DNA of 64,000 nucleotides from Paranoxybacillus sp035645275 (lineage in GTDB: Bacteria; Bacillota; Bacilli; Bacillales; Anoxybacillaceae). The notes below the pieces were generated by a model that saw only the letters and a program-made list of their open reading frames with translations, ran no database searches and was not told where the DNA came from. The stretch covers positions 186,001-250,000 of the forward strand of contig DASQMX010000026.1 of the NCBI GenBank assembly GCA_035645275.1. Reading direction: 5' to 3'. This document shows, in pieces, positions 1 through 8,817 of this stretch; position 1 is the stretch's first letter, and each line of letters opens with the position of its first letter. Both the position numbers and the translations under genes were made by a program.

Positions 1-347
1 ATCGCCGCAGTCGCTTCGTCTATGTCCGAAACGATAGTTGCCTTTCCGAATAACATCACGCTCATATAACCTGTATCTGTCTTTGCCGGCACTGGATGTA
101 CCATCGTGCCAAAATTTTCGCTCACCGTAAAACAAACGCGCGGATTATATTTGATTATTTCCATTTTCCGCCCTTCTTCAGCTCCGTGAACGTAAATCGC
201 ATCGTTCCACCAGACAAAATTGATCGGAACGACATAAGGTTCGTTGTCGTCTGCCAGCCCTAAATACCCGGTTAATGCCGATGACAAAAATGAAGAAATT
301 TTCGCTTCGTCTTTACATTCTAATATTGGTCTTCTCATCGAATACAT
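1..347 (-). CDS. Pyridoxamine 5'-phosphate oxidase-fold (NimA/Pyridox_ox_2-like) protein, 3' end outside window
   Basis: The visible 115 residues read MYSMRRPILE at the start, then a TGYLGLADDNEPYVVP stretch and a YVHGAEEGRK motif. This pattern is typical of the FMN-binding split-barrel Pyridox_ox_2 family, whose members are flavin- or heme-binding reductases often annotated as nitroimidazole resistance or PPOx-like. The start at 347 is chosen because AGGAGG lies seven bases upstream (355-360); a second in-frame ATG follows at 338. It is divergent from a MocR regulator about 100 bp away, a pairing that suggests vitamin B6-linked control. The C-terminus lies left of the window, so substrate and completeness cannot be judged. 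Confidence 0.75.
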   Translation of the reverse strand, partial: MYSMRRPILECKDEAKISSFLSSALTGYLGLADDNEPYVVPINFVWWNDAIYVHGAEEGRKMEIIKYNPRVCFTVSENFGTMVHPVPAKTDTGYMSVMLFGKATIVSDIDEATAA

Positions 348-450
348 CTTTTTTCCTCCTTGTGCCCTTTGTTATAATCATTGTAAAAAGATATTGACCT
401 CATTTATAGTGACAGTTTTATAAAAATTTTTAGGGTCAGAGGAGATTGTT
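348..450. promoter_or_regulatory. Divergent promoter region between PPOx-like gene and MocR regulator
   Basis: On the plus strand TTGACC (394-399) is followed 17-18 bases later by TTTATA/TTATAA (417-423), a plausible sigma-A promoter for the regulator. TGACCT near 395 and AGGGTCA near 431 form an imperfect inverted pair that could be an operator. MocR proteins commonly bind repeated motifs in such divergent spacers; the specific site is inference. Confidence 0.4.
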
Positions 451-1857
451 ATGATCGAGTTAACCCCTGATTTAGATGCGAACAAGCCTGTGCCACTTTA
501 TATGCAGCTCTACGAATATATAAAAAATAAAATTTTACAAGGTCATATACAAAAAGATGCTGCCTTGCCTTCCATTCGAGTGCTTTCAAAACATTTAGGG
601 ATAAGCCGAAATACAGTAGAAACCGCGTATGGACAGCTCATTGCTGAAGGATATGTCGAAAGTAAACCGCGAGTCGGCTTCATTGTGAAAGAATTAGATG
701 AGGAGCTTCAACCTAAATGGGTGCCGCCTAAAATCATTCATACTTCCATCGAACAAAATATTGAAAAGCCACCATACGATTTTCGCTATGGCAATATCGA
801 CACATCCCATTTTCCAATGAAAGTTTGGCGAAAATGTATGAATGAGGCATTGGATGGGGAACTGGAACAAATCTTATGGTATGGGGAACGCAAAGGAGAC
901 ACCGGGCTGCGGAAACAAATCGCAGACTATTTATTTCAAGCACGCGGCATTCATTGTTCACATGAACAAATCATCATCGGCTCAGGCATACACCAAATAA
1001 CAGGACTTCTTTGTCAGCTTTTTTCTCAGAAAACCGACACAGTCGCGATGGAAAACCCTTCATACGACGGGATACGTACTGTATTTGCCAACCATCATTA
1101 TCGGATTCTCCCGATTTCCCTTGAGGAAGACGGGTTGAGTTTAGAGGAATTGGAAAAAAGTGATGCAAACATTGTCTATGTTACCCCCTCGCATCAACTT
1201 CCGCTAGGGATGGTTTTGCCAATTGGAAAGCGACAAAAATTATTGAAATGGGCGGAAAAAACTAATGCATTTATTATTGAAGATGACTATGACAGCGAGT
1301 TTCGCTATGAAAGCAAACCCATTCCAGCGTTAAAAGCACTTGATACTGAAGATCGGGTCATCTATCTAGGAACGTTTTCAAAAGTGTTAACTCCTGCGAT
1401 TCGCGTAAGCTATATGGTGCTTCCACATTGCCTACTGGAAGTATTTCAGAAAAAGTTTTATAACTACAATCAGCCTGTCTCTACGATTATTCAAAAAACA
1501 CTATACCTTTTTATGAAATACGGTTATTTCGAACGGCACATTCGAAAAATGCGCCATATATATGCGAAAAAACAGCAAACGCTCATCACCGCTATCCGAG
1601 AACATTTTGGGAACAACGCAACGATTATCGGCGAAAAAGCAGGATTGCATCTACTTGTGCATTTGAAAAACCATAACAATGTAGACGAATTGGTCATCAA
1701 AGCAGAGGAAGCCGGTATAAAAGTGTATTCAGCGGCGAAATATTGGTTTGGCGAAAGCGGAAAGCCTCCCGCCTACGTAGTATTAGGTTTTGGTGGAATG
1801 AACGAAAATGACATCCGCGATGGCGTTCGACTGTTAAAAAAAGTTTGGTTTTCATAG
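451..1857 (+). CDS. MocR/PdxR-family transcriptional regulator (GntR HTH fused to aminotransferase fold)
   Basis: The 468-residue protein has an N-terminal GntR winged helix (about 12-80, with ALPSIRVLSKHLGISRNTVE) joined to a class I aminotransferase-like domain (about 110-468). The PLP lysine is K311 in the motif GTFSKVLTP; NPSY and DDYDSEFRY are also present. Known members such as PdxR and GabR sense PLP or its aldimines and control B6 or amine metabolism by binding DNA. AGGAG upstream supports the ATG at 451. The neighbouring divergent PPOx-fold gene is the likely target. The exact ligand is not deducible here. Confidence 0.88.
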   Translation: MIELTPDLDANKPVPLYMQLYEYIKNKILQGHIQKDAALPSIRVLSKHLGISRNTVETAYGQLIAEGYVESKPRVGFIVKELDEELQPKWVPPKIIHTSIEQNIEKPPYDFRYGNIDTSHFPMKVWRKCMNEALDGELEQILWYGERKGDTGLRKQIADYLFQARGIHCSHEQIIIGSGIHQITGLLCQLFSQKTDTVAMENPSYDGIRTVFANHHYRILPISLEEDGLSLEELEKSDANIVYVTPSHQLPLGMVLPIGKRQKLLKWAEKTNAFIIEDDYDSEFRYESKPIPALKALDTEDRVIYLGTFSKVLTPAIRVSYMVLPHCLLEVFQKKFYNYNQPVSTIIQKTLYLFMKYGYFERHIRKMRHIYAKKQQTLITAIREHFGNNATIIGEKAGLHLLVHLKNHNNVDELVIKAEEAGIKVYSAAKYWFGESGKPPAYVVLGFGGMNENDIRDGVRLLKKVWFS

Positions 1858-1879
1858 ACAAAAGTTTTAAAAATATAAA

Positions 1880-1920
1880 TCCCGTACCATTCGGCAAAAT
1901 GATACGGGACTAATTTTTTT
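1880..1920 (+). terminator. Rho-independent terminator of the MocR gene
   Basis: CCCGTA (1881-1886) pairs with TACGGG (1903-1908), with an inner CATT/AATG pairing, followed by a run of T at 1914-1920. The next gene converges here and its stop codon lies at the base of the stem. Confidence 0.75.
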
Positions 1921-3439
1921 TATAAAGTGGAAAAAGCGTTGCCGGAATCGCTTCAATGACATCTGTCGCCAGCACGTCCAATGGTGAATGTCCTTTTTTG
2001 ATGAGCACATCCGCTGCTTTTCCATGAACAAACACGGCATTGCTAATCGCTTCATGAATGTTGGCATGCTGCATAATAAATGCAAGAATGATCCCCGTCA
2101 GCACATCGCCGCTTCCGCCTTTTGCCAATGCGGGATTGCCGGTTGTGTTCACATACTGCTTTCCGTCAGGAGTTGTTACAATCGTGTAAGGCCCTTTCAA
2201 CACAAGGTACACACCGTACTCTACCGCAAACTGTTTGGCGATGCCAAAACGGTCTTTTTCGATATCGTGAATGGAAACATCAAGCATTCGTGCTATTTCT
2301 CCAGGATGCGGCGTTACAATCGTCGCTTGTTTTCGTTCGTTTACGATTGAAACATAATCCTTCCAAAAATATAACGCATCCGCATCAAGAACGATCGGAA
2401 CATCTTGACATAGCACCTTTTGAACAACACTTTTTGTTCCCACCGTTCTTCCCATGCCCGGTCCTACGGCAATCGCGTCAATATCCAAGTTGTCGAAATC
2501 GATTTCACCGGCGAAGCAGCCGTTCATCGCTGAACACGGATGATACATCGCCTCTGGAACATGTGTGGCTACAACCGAATAAATGTCATCCGGTACAGCC
2601 ATTGTTAGTAATCCAGCCCCGCTTCTTAAAGCCGCTTTTGCCGTCATCGTGACAGCACCAGTCATATTGCGCGAACCGCCAATAACAAGCCCTTTCCCAT
2701 ATGTTCCTTTATGAGATGAACGCTTCCTTTTCGGTAATGTTCGTACAACGTCCGTTTCATTCCAAACTTTACGAAGCGATGTGTTTTTTTCTAAAGCAAT
2801 CGGTGGAATGCCAATATCAACCGTAACAAGTTCACCGTAATAATCCGCAGCGGGAAACGTAAATGCGCTAAGCTTCGGGGATTGAATCGTAATGGTCACA
2901 TCCGCTTGAACCGCTGTATGTACAGTTCCGCTATCTGCGAAAACACCGCTTGGGACATCAATGGCATAGACGACAGATTTGTCAGTTTTATTTATTTCGT
3001 CAATAATTGCTTTATACGGTGACCTTACTTCTCCCTTTACACCTATGCCAAGCATTGCATCAATGATGACATCATAATTTTTTAATTGTTCAGCAAATCC
3101 TCTCTCATTGCCAATATAGCTTTTTACTTCATATCCGCAATTTTCGTAAATTTGCAGCGCCGCTTTCGCCGCCCCTTTGACTTTTTCTCTCGGTGGAATT
3201 AACCATAAATCAGTTTGATAGCCGTGGCTTTTTAACACCCGGGCAATAATGAAGCCATCACCGCCATTGTTTCCTGTTCCCGCCAATACAGCCACACGAT
3301 CAGAAAGTTTTATTTGATCAAGCAGCACCCGGGCAGCAGCTTGTCCGGCATTTTCCATCAACGATTGTTCACTAATTCCAATTTGTTCAATGGTATATCG
3401 ATCAATCGCATACATTTCCGAAGCAGTGACAATGCGCAT
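1910..3439 (-). CDS. nnrD: Bifunctional NAD(P)H-hydrate epimerase / ADP-dependent NAD(P)H-hydrate dehydratase
   Basis: The 509-residue fusion repairs hydrated NAD(P)H. The N-terminal YjeF_N epimerase domain (about 1-215) carries NNGGDG at residues 57-62. The C-terminal ribokinase-like dehydratase domain (about 225-505) carries GGSGDVLTG starting at residue 441, with the catalytic Asp. Length matches the usual bacterial fusion. A longer GTG start at 3448 is rejected because that GTG is part of the ribosome site AAAGAGGTGA; ATG at 3439 is correctly spaced from it. It lies upstream in orientation of nothing obvious and is convergent with the MocR gene. Confidence 0.93.
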   Translation of the reverse strand: MRIVTASEMYAIDRYTIEQIGISEQSLMENAGQAAARVLLDQIKLSDRVAVLAGTGNNGGDGFIIARVLKSHGYQTDLWLIPPREKVKGAAKAALQIYENCGYEVKSYIGNERGFAEQLKNYDVIIDAMLGIGVKGEVRSPYKAIIDEINKTDKSVVYAIDVPSGVFADSGTVHTAVQADVTITIQSPKLSAFTFPAADYYGELVTVDIGIPPIALEKNTSLRKVWNETDVVRTLPKRKRSSHKGTYGKGLVIGGSRNMTGAVTMTAKAALRSGAGLLTMAVPDDIYSVVATHVPEAMYHPCSAMNGCFAGEIDFDNLDIDAIAVGPGMGRTVGTKSVVQKVLCQDVPIVLDADALYFWKDYVSIVNERKQATIVTPHPGEIARMLDVSIHDIEKDRFGIAKQFAVEYGVYLVLKGPYTIVTTPDGKQYVNTTGNPALAKGGSGDVLTGIILAFIMQHANIHEAISNAVFVHGKAADVLIKKGHSPLDVLATDVIEAIPATLFPLYKKN

Positions 3440-3503
3440 AAAATTCACCTCTTTACCTTAAAGTAATAAGACAGCATGAGTGTTGATGATCCATTATTTA
3501 TAA

Positions 3504-4658
3504 CTATTTTCTCGGCGATTCACGCTTTTTAACAGAGGCGGCTTTAATTAATCTCGCCACATTTTTTGCCTGGGTAAAAAGCAATTCTTTTGCCTGTTTC
3601 ATGCATTGTTCTAAACTCATCGGTCCGCTTGCAATCGAATGACAGCTGACAAATTGCTCATACAATCGTTCATATCCTGTACCAAGACTGCCGGAAATAA
3701 GAATCGGCTTAGCTCCATATTGTCTTGAGATGGCTGCGACATACGAAGGCACTTTTCCATAGAGCGTTTGAAAATCACTTTGTCCTTCTCCTGTAATGAC
3801 CCAGTCAGCCTGTTTGATCTTCTCCTCAAGCAGCGTCACTTCGGCAACAATGCGTGACCCTGACATCATGTTTCCGCCTAACAGTAAAAAAGCATAGCCC
3901 AACCCGCCCGCTGCCCCGGCACCTTTTACGTTTTTGAAAGATTTGCCAATCTCTTTTTCAATGACATTCGCATAATGGTCTAATGCGTTATCCAATTCAA
4001 AGACTTGGTGCGGTGTCGCTCCTTTTTGCGGGCCAAACACATGAGATGCCCCTCTTTCACCGCATAACGGATTATCGACATCGCTGGCGATTTGAAATTG
4101 GCATTCTTTTACAAGCGGATGGAGAGAAGAAAAATCGGCAATCGCCACCTCCTTTACAAACTCTCCAAATGGTTTCACGGTTTCACCATTGCCATCAATA
4201 AAAGTGACACCAAGCGCTTGCAGCATTCCTAAGCCGCCATCATTCGTAGCGCTTCCCCCTAAACCGATAATAAATTGACGGTACCCCTTTTCCATCGCAT
4301 GAATCATTACTTCACCAATCCCATACGATGTTGTTTTATAAGGATCCCGTTTTTCTGGTGGCACCATCGGCAAACCGGCAATCTTCGCGATTTCAATAAC
4401 GACTGTTTTTCCGTCCTTTAACACTCCGTATTCCGTCTCGATTTTGTCGCCTAAAGGCCCTGTTGCCTCAACACAAAAACGCTCCCCCCCTATTGCATAC
4501 ATAAACGCATCAAGCGTTCCTTCTCCGCCATCGGCCATCGGAACCACTTCAATGATTGCATGAGGAAATTCGCTCAAAAATGCTTGTTGGATTGTTGTTC
4601 CGACTTCAATGGCTGTCAAACTTCCTTTATATGAATCTGGTGCAATGACAATGTTCAT
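3504..4658 (-). CDS. glxK: Glycerate kinase (GlxK/GarK family, glycerate 2-kinase)
   Basis: The 384-residue protein starts MNIVIAPDSYKGSLTA, the family N-terminal signature, and carries LGGSATNDGGLGMLQALG, the conserved glycine-rich motif. It phosphorylates D-glycerate with ATP, feeding glyoxylate-derived carbon into glycolysis. The upstream in-frame GTG at 4667 lies inside the ribosome site AAAAAGGTGA, so ATG 4658 is preferred. Size fits the family (about 375-385). It is co-oriented with the nnr gene 64 bp downstream, perhaps cotranscribed. Confidence 0.92.
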   Translation of the reverse strand: MNIVIAPDSYKGSLTAIEVGTTIQQAFLSEFPHAIIEVVPMADGGEGTLDAFMYAIGGERFCVEATGPLGDKIETEYGVLKDGKTVVIEIAKIAGLPMVPPEKRDPYKTTSYGIGEVMIHAMEKGYRQFIIGLGGSATNDGGLGMLQALGVTFIDGNGETVKPFGEFVKEVAIADFSSLHPLVKECQFQIASDVDNPLCGERGASHVFGPQKGATPHQVFELDNALDHYANVIEKEIGKSFKNVKGAGAAGGLGYAFLLLGGNMMSGSRIVAEVTLLEEKIKQADWVITGEGQSDFQTLYGKVPSYVAAISRQYGAKPILISGSLGTGYERLYEQFVSCHSIASGPMSLEQCMKQAKELLFTQAKNVARLIKAASVKKRESPRK

Positions 4659-4809
4659 GAATATCACCTTTTTCTCAATCTTTCACTATTAAACTATCCA
4701 TTTTTATAAAAATCATTGGTATATTCACTGAATTTTTCGCGAATGATGTATATTTTTTTGCAATTATACAATTTTAGAAATCAAACCGGATTTATATTCA
4801 TTACACTGC

Positions 4810-4849
4810 AATCCACCTCAGATGCAAGGAAACGGTGAGGGGGATTTTT
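4810..4849. terminator. Hairpin with T-run between glycerate kinase and phosphatase genes
   Basis: AATCC-A-CCTCA (4810-4820) pairs with TGAGG-G-GGATT (4836-4846), followed on the plus strand by TTTT. No plus-strand gene precedes it and the minus strand lacks a T-run, so whether it terminates the minus-strand phosphatase transcript is uncertain. Confidence 0.35.
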
Positions 4850-4859
4850 ATCAAAATGA

Positions 4860-5492
4860 TCATTTCTTCGATAGTTCAGCATTCATTTGTAAATGCGACA
4901 CATCTCCGACCGTGACAAGCTTAAACGTCCCCTTTTCCACCTGTACCATCGTTAGGCTTGTTCCATGCATAAACGGAGGCGCCCAAAGCTCAGCAAGCGG
5001 CATGTTTTTAAAATAGGTAATTAATGTTTTTAAAACAACCGCATGGGTCACAACAAGAACATTGCCTGATGGATGACGGTTCACGATGTCTTGTATGACG
5101 TTCAGCGCTCGTGTTTGGACATCCATAAAACGTTCGCCGCGCTCTGGTGAGTAGAGATGCGGCTTATTCCAAAAATGCTCGTAAGCAATCGGATCGAACT
5201 TGGTAATTTCATCATGCGTTTTTCCTTCCCAATCGCCGAGGTTGATTTCCCGTAAATTTTCGTTATGATACATCGGAATGAGCCGCTCGCCGCGGATTAA
5301 TTCGGCAGTTTCAACCGTACGACCGCTTGTGCTTGTATAAATCGCGGCAAATTCAACCAATTCAAGCCGTTTGCCTAAAAGCACTGCATCCCTTCTTCCT
5401 TTTTCCGTTAACGGCGAATCTTGCCATCCTTGCATTCTTTTTTGTACATTCCACTCTGTTTCCCCATGTCTTGTTAGATATAGTGTCAGCAT
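4860..5492 (-). CDS. Histidine phosphatase (phosphoglycerate mutase-like, PhoE type)
   Basis: The 210-residue protein has the RHG signature at the N-terminus (TRHGETEWN) and a second catalytic histidine near residue 150 (VVTHAVVLK), placing it in histidine phosphatase branch 1. GGAAGGAGA upstream supports the ATG at 5492. These enzymes are cytosolic phosphatases of broad or unknown small-molecule specificity; B. subtilis PhoE is the closest known style. A CobC-like alpha-ribazole phosphatase role is possible, but no cobalamin genes are nearby. Confidence 0.85.
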   Translation of the reverse strand: MLTLYLTRHGETEWNVQKRMQGWQDSPLTEKGRRDAVLLGKRLELVEFAAIYTSTSGRTVETAELIRGERLIPMYHNENLREINLGDWEGKTHDEITKFDPIAYEHFWNKPHLYSPERGERFMDVQTRALNVIQDIVNRHPSGNVLVVTHAVVLKTLITYFKNMPLAELWAPPFMHGTSLTMVQVEKGTFKLVTVGDVSHLQMNAELSKK

Positions 5493-5566
5493 CTCTTTTC
5501 TCCTTCCTTATGCTATATCTTTACTCCTGCCATATTCGTTTCACACTAACTAATTGTTGCTCTCTA

Positions 5567-6091
5567 TTAAAATGTAAGCTGATAAATATCCGGCATGGAA
5601 AGCTGTTTCCAAAATTCGTAGTCATAGATCGAATCGTAATAATTCATGATTAACACCATGATATTGCCGTGCGTGCCGATGACGATATTTTTTCCGCCGT
5701 ATTCGGTCAACACTTTCTTTAGCGCCCTAACACCTCTCTCTTGCACTTCTTTGTTCGATTCTCCACCGTCAAAAGAAAAGTATTCATCATTCCACACTTT
5801 ATAAATGGCTGTTTCAAAATGTTCCACCGGTTGGTTAGCAAGCCTTCTTTCCTTGAAATCTTCCATATTTATAATAGGTAAATGATAATTGGAAGCCACT
5901 CCTTCTACTGTCTCAATAGCTCGCAGGTAAGGACTTGAAATCACCACATCCATTTTTCTATTTTTCAGCAATTCCGTTACCCGTTCGGCGTCCTTTTTTC
6001 CGTTTTTCGATAACGGGCGGCCTAACTCATCCGATGTATACGTTGAATGAGCATGCCTTACTAGATAAATATTGGTGTGCACTTTACTCAT
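5567..6091 (-). CDS. Histidine phosphatase family protein
   Basis: The 174-residue protein begins MSKVHTNIYLVRHAHST, with RHA instead of RHG, and has a second histidine motif VIGTHGNIMVLIM near residue 140. The ATG at 6091 overlaps the last codons of the upstream acetyltransferase gene (AATGAGTAA), indicating translational coupling; a longer TTG start at 6124 has no ribosome site. It belongs to a co-oriented run with the AAC(3)-like, peptidase E-like and GNAT genes. Substrate unknown. Confidence 0.82.
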   Translation of the reverse strand: MSKVHTNIYLVRHAHSTYTSDELGRPLSKNGKKDAERVTELLKNRKMDVVISSPYLRAIETVEGVASNYHLPIINMEDFKERRLANQPVEHFETAIYKVWNDEYFSFDGGESNKEVQERGVRALKKVLTEYGGKNIVIGTHGNIMVLIMNYYDSIYDYEFWKQLSMPDIYQLTF

Positions 6092-6887
6092 TCCTTTCAA
6101 GCCACTTGAGCGTAAAATCGACAAGTTCCCGTTGCTTCAAGAGAACGCACTCGGCATTTCCGACCTTGCCTTTTGCAACATGATGAACGCTTTCAAAAGC
6201 CGCGCCAATTTCCGGAAAACGATCCGCATCGGTTTCAATGTCAATAAACGTTTTCCAAACCCGTTTGCCGTTTTCCATCATTGCCGCACCTTGCTGAAAT
6301 GTTTTTGCCTTTGATAAACGAAATTCCGCTAGATGCATCGATGTGTTGCTGTCATAGCCGACGCCAAGCAATAGAACATGACCGTCTAAGTCATAAATTC
6401 TTGCCAGCGGAGACTGTTCGCCGAATCCGTAATCAATCGAATGGTTGTTAATGATTTCTTCTTTATATCTGCCCCATGCAGCAAACGAGTACATCGGATG
6501 AGCGCTGCGAATGACGCCTGGAAACGTACGAAATGTTTCAGGAACCGCCCCCATGCCGCGCGTTGGCGTAATTTCTGGTTCATAGGCAGGCATATGCTCG
6601 CGTATCTTTTCCCACCATTCCTTTGGGACAGGTGGATGTTGCCAATATGAAGGCTCGGAATTATATGACGTTTGTGTTGGCATCACGATTGTGCCGATTT
6701 CCGTTACTGCTTCCATTAATGCTTGAACAACAGTAACCGCTCCGCCGCATACCCAGCCAATGGAGCTTAAGGAGGAATGAACAATCAGCGTCATTCCCTC
6801 CTGTATACCTAACCGTTTGAAATCTTCAACTAACGTTTCTTTCGTAATCAATGTTTTTGTTTTTTCTATAACAGAAAACTCGCTCAT
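6084..6887 (-). CDS. AAC(3)-family aminoglycoside N3-acetyltransferase-like protein (YokD type)
   Basis: The 267-residue sequence matches the Antibiotic_NAT fold: LIVHSSLSSIGWVCGGA near residue 35, TPTRGMGAVPETF near 110, and RSAHPMYSFAAWG near 130. Known enzymes transfer acetyl from acetyl-CoA to the 3-amino group of aminoglycosides, but chromosomal Bacillus homologues such as YokD have unclear natural substrates. Its start overlaps the stop of the peptidase E-like gene by four bases (ATGA) and its end overlaps the phosphatase start, so the three form an operon. A resistance phenotype is not implied by sequence alone. Confidence 0.85.
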   Translation of the reverse strand: MSEFSVIEKTKTLITKETLVEDFKRLGIQEGMTLIVHSSLSSIGWVCGGAVTVVQALMEAVTEIGTIVMPTQTSYNSEPSYWQHPPVPKEWWEKIREHMPAYEPEITPTRGMGAVPETFRTFPGVIRSAHPMYSFAAWGRYKEEIINNHSIDYGFGEQSPLARIYDLDGHVLLLGVGYDSNTSMHLAEFRLSKAKTFQQGAAMMENGKRVWKTFIDIETDADRFPEIGAAFESVHHVAKGKVGNAECVLLKQRELVDFTLKWLERNE

Positions 6888-7597
6888 TTATTCCCCTCTT
6901 CCCTATTCAAGTAAATCGTTTCTACCGTTGTTTCTTCAATGCCTTGACTTGTTTTTTGCACGAAATAGGCTTTTGCATGAGGTCGGGAGCTGACTGCCCG
7001 CACTAATTTTCCGTCGATAAAATGAAGAGCGACACCATCATCAGCTGCAAAACCGTCTTTCATTTCTCCGGATGAAATAAGTCGGTGATATGCCGGTCTT
7101 CTCTCTTTTTCTCCATCGTAATGCGGACAATTACTTCCTCTTAAAAACCCTAAACACGGCAATTTTGTCAGTTTTCCAGGAATCGAATCAGTTACCCCTT
7201 CTTCGAACCAGCAAATCGACCCTGCACTAATCCCACTAAGAATAATTCCTTGTTCGTAAGCCTTATAAAATATTCTGTCGAGCCCCCATTCTTTCCATAA
7301 GACGAGTAAGTTTCGCGTATTGCCCCCACCTACATAAATAATGTCTTGATTCATCACAAAATCTTCTAAATCGGCTGTTGGTGGCTTAAACAGAGATAAA
7401 TGTGAAGGTACACAATGATGCTGCTTAAATGATTGATAGAATCTTGCAATGTAGTTTTCCGAATCTCCACTAGCAGTTGGAACAAAACAAATTTTCGGAT
7501 TCTTATTCTTTGATTGTCTTAAAATATATAAATCTAACAGCGGATTTTCCGGCTCCATCGAAAACCCGCCACCGCCAAGGGCAATAATTTGTTTCAT
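6884..7597 (-). CDS. Peptidase E-like (S51) class I glutamine amidotransferase-fold protein
   Basis: The 237-residue protein starts MKQIIALGGGGFSMEPENP and carries the nucleophile elbow GISAGSICWFEEG with Ser at about residue 124, the S51 dipeptidase E hallmark. PepE enzymes cleave N-terminal aspartyl dipeptides. GGGGGG about eight bases upstream supports ATG 7597 over the longer in-frame start at 7612. It is the first gene of an overlapping set with the AAC(3)-like and phosphatase genes. Size fits the family (about 230). Confidence 0.85.
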   Translation of the reverse strand: MKQIIALGGGGFSMEPENPLLDLYILRQSKNKNPKICFVPTASGDSENYIARFYQSFKQHHCVPSHLSLFKPPTADLEDFVMNQDIIYVGGGNTRNLLVLWKEWGLDRIFYKAYEQGIILSGISAGSICWFEEGVTDSIPGKLTKLPCLGFLRGSNCPHYDGEKERRPAYHRLISSGEMKDGFAADDGVALHFIDGKLVRAVSSRPHAKAYFVQKTSQGIEETTVETIYLNREEGNK

Positions 7598-7646
7598 TCG
7601 CGATCCCCCCAAATCCCCATTCTAAAATGCTACAAATCAGTACTTT

Positions 7647-8159
7647 TTAAGTTAAAAACCGTACCATCAACCATTCATCCCAGTACTGTCCTTCGAATTT
7701 CATCGCGTTTCGTTCGGTTCCATACACCTCAAAGCCGAGCGAACGGTATAATTGCACAGCCGCCTCGTTGTTAGCAACAACGGTTAAATGAAGTTGTTCC
7801 AATCCGTTTAACCTTTTCGCACGTTCGATTAATTCTTCTAAAAGGCGTTTGCCGATTCCTTTGCCGCGCTCGGAAGGAGTCACATACATCGCAAAAACGC
7901 CTCCTTTATGGCGCAGTTTCGTTTTTTGTTCTCGCCTAAAAGTGACAACTCCCACTAGTTGATCTTCAACAAAAGCACCGATGGTAAACGCTTCTTGGGA
8001 ACTAAGCTGTTTCGCTGTTTTTTGCACGAGCGCCTCATGTCCGATTGAAACCGTTTCTTCGTAAGTAGTCGCAAACGCTTCCGGGTTTTCCCGTAAGGCT
8101 TCTAAACGAAGTCGAACGTAATCTTCTGCATCATGGCTATTTAATTTCCGAATCTCCAT
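7647..8159 (-). CDS. GNAT family N-acetyltransferase
   Basis: The 170-residue protein has the GNAT acetyl-CoA pyrophosphate loop around residues 95-107 (RGKGIGKRLLEELIERA, fitting Q/RxxGxG/A) and a C-terminal AVQLYRSLGFEVYGTE segment typical of the last strand-helix. The N-terminal ALRENPEAFATTYEE pattern is common to a Bacillus subgroup. The acceptor cannot be deduced. GGGGG just upstream serves as ribosome site. Co-oriented with the peptidase E-like gene 49 bp downstream. Confidence 0.85.
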   Translation of the reverse strand: MEIRKLNSHDAEDYVRLRLEALRENPEAFATTYEETVSIGHEALVQKTAKQLSSQEAFTIGAFVEDQLVGVVTFRREQKTKLRHKGGVFAMYVTPSERGKGIGKRLLEELIERAKRLNGLEQLHLTVVANNEAAVQLYRSLGFEVYGTERNAMKFEGQYWDEWLMVRFLT

Positions 8160-8285
8160 TTTTTCCCCCGTCAGCTAAGTTTTTTATTTTAAATCCCATC
8201 TATTTAAGTAGAATGTTGGGAATAATCATCAATTTTCTTAATATTCTCTGTAACCCCTGTTTTTCCTTCCAAACTTTTCACCAAA

Positions 8286-8324
8286 ACATAAAAAGGCTGA
8301 AGAAAAACAACGCTTTCTTCAGCC
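8286..8324 (-). terminator. Terminator of the DUF5634 gene
   Basis: GGCTGAAGAAA (8295-8305) and TTTCTTCAGCC (8314-8324) form an 11-bp stem with a T-rich tail on the minus strand. The stem contains the stop codon of the preceding gene. Confidence 0.88.
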
Positions 8325-8630
8325 CTTATGAAAGATGTTTATTTGCTTCATTGCTTCTTCAAGGGAATGATAACCTTTTTGTTCATTACCATCCATGCGC
8401 ACCGTCCACTCCTGCTTTTGTAAGGCAAGTTCACCGCGCGCGTTTTTTACAAATGGCATATGAAGAAGAATCATTTCTCCATCCTTATTAATTGTGTATC
8501 CCATATAATACAAATTGTTTTCCCCTTCTTCTTCAAAAATGCCGATTTGGTCAAGATCGTATGTTTCCATCATCGGTTCTAACGTATCAATCAACTCATT
8601 CATGATGACTTCTCTTTTTACAAAATCCAT
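8319..8630 (-). CDS. DUF5634-like small protein
   Basis: The 103-residue protein reads DLDQIGIFEEEGENNLYYMGYT and ends in a KQINIF helix, resembling the short Bacillaceae DUF5634 family of unknown function. It is acidic, has no signal peptide or membrane segment and looks cytosolic. GGGAG seven bases upstream supports ATG 8630. It stands alone with its own terminator. No function is proposed. Confidence 0.7.
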   Translation of the reverse strand: MDFVKREVIMNELIDTLEPMMETYDLDQIGIFEEEGENNLYYMGYTINKDGEMILLHMPFVKNARGELALQKQEWTVRMDGNEQKGYHSLEEAMKQINIFHKG

Positions 8631-8763
8631 TCATACGCTCCCTTCACAGTTAAAATAGATTGACGAACACTTATAGTTTTCCTTGAATTTACGTTGTAAT
8701 ACCCTCTATGTGCCTCACATCTCTGAAATAGTGACAGAAGAAACGTGCTTATTTTCTAAAAAC

Positions 8764-8805
8764 ATAAAAAAACTTCAACGCCTTATTAATAAAAAGACGT
8801 TGAAG
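8764..8805 (-). terminator. Terminator of the PAS-GGDEF-EAL gene
   Basis: CTTCAACG (8773-8780) pairs with CGTTGAAG (8798-8805) and is followed on the minus strand by seven T residues. Confidence 0.85.
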
Positions 8806-8817
8806 GTTTCATGTACG

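Noticed and set aside
3440..3448. GTG start for the NAD(P)HX repair enzyme (and the equivalent GTG before glycerate kinase)
   Set aside because: The GTG is the end of the ribosome-binding sequence in both cases; the ATG nine bases later is correctly spaced.
4668..4859. Possible riboswitch before glycerate kinase
   Set aside because: Only a simple hairpin is present, without conserved aptamer features that I can recognise.
6092..6124. Longer TTG start for the second histidine phosphatase
   Set aside because: It lies deep inside the upstream gene with no ribosome site, and family alignment begins at the later ATG.
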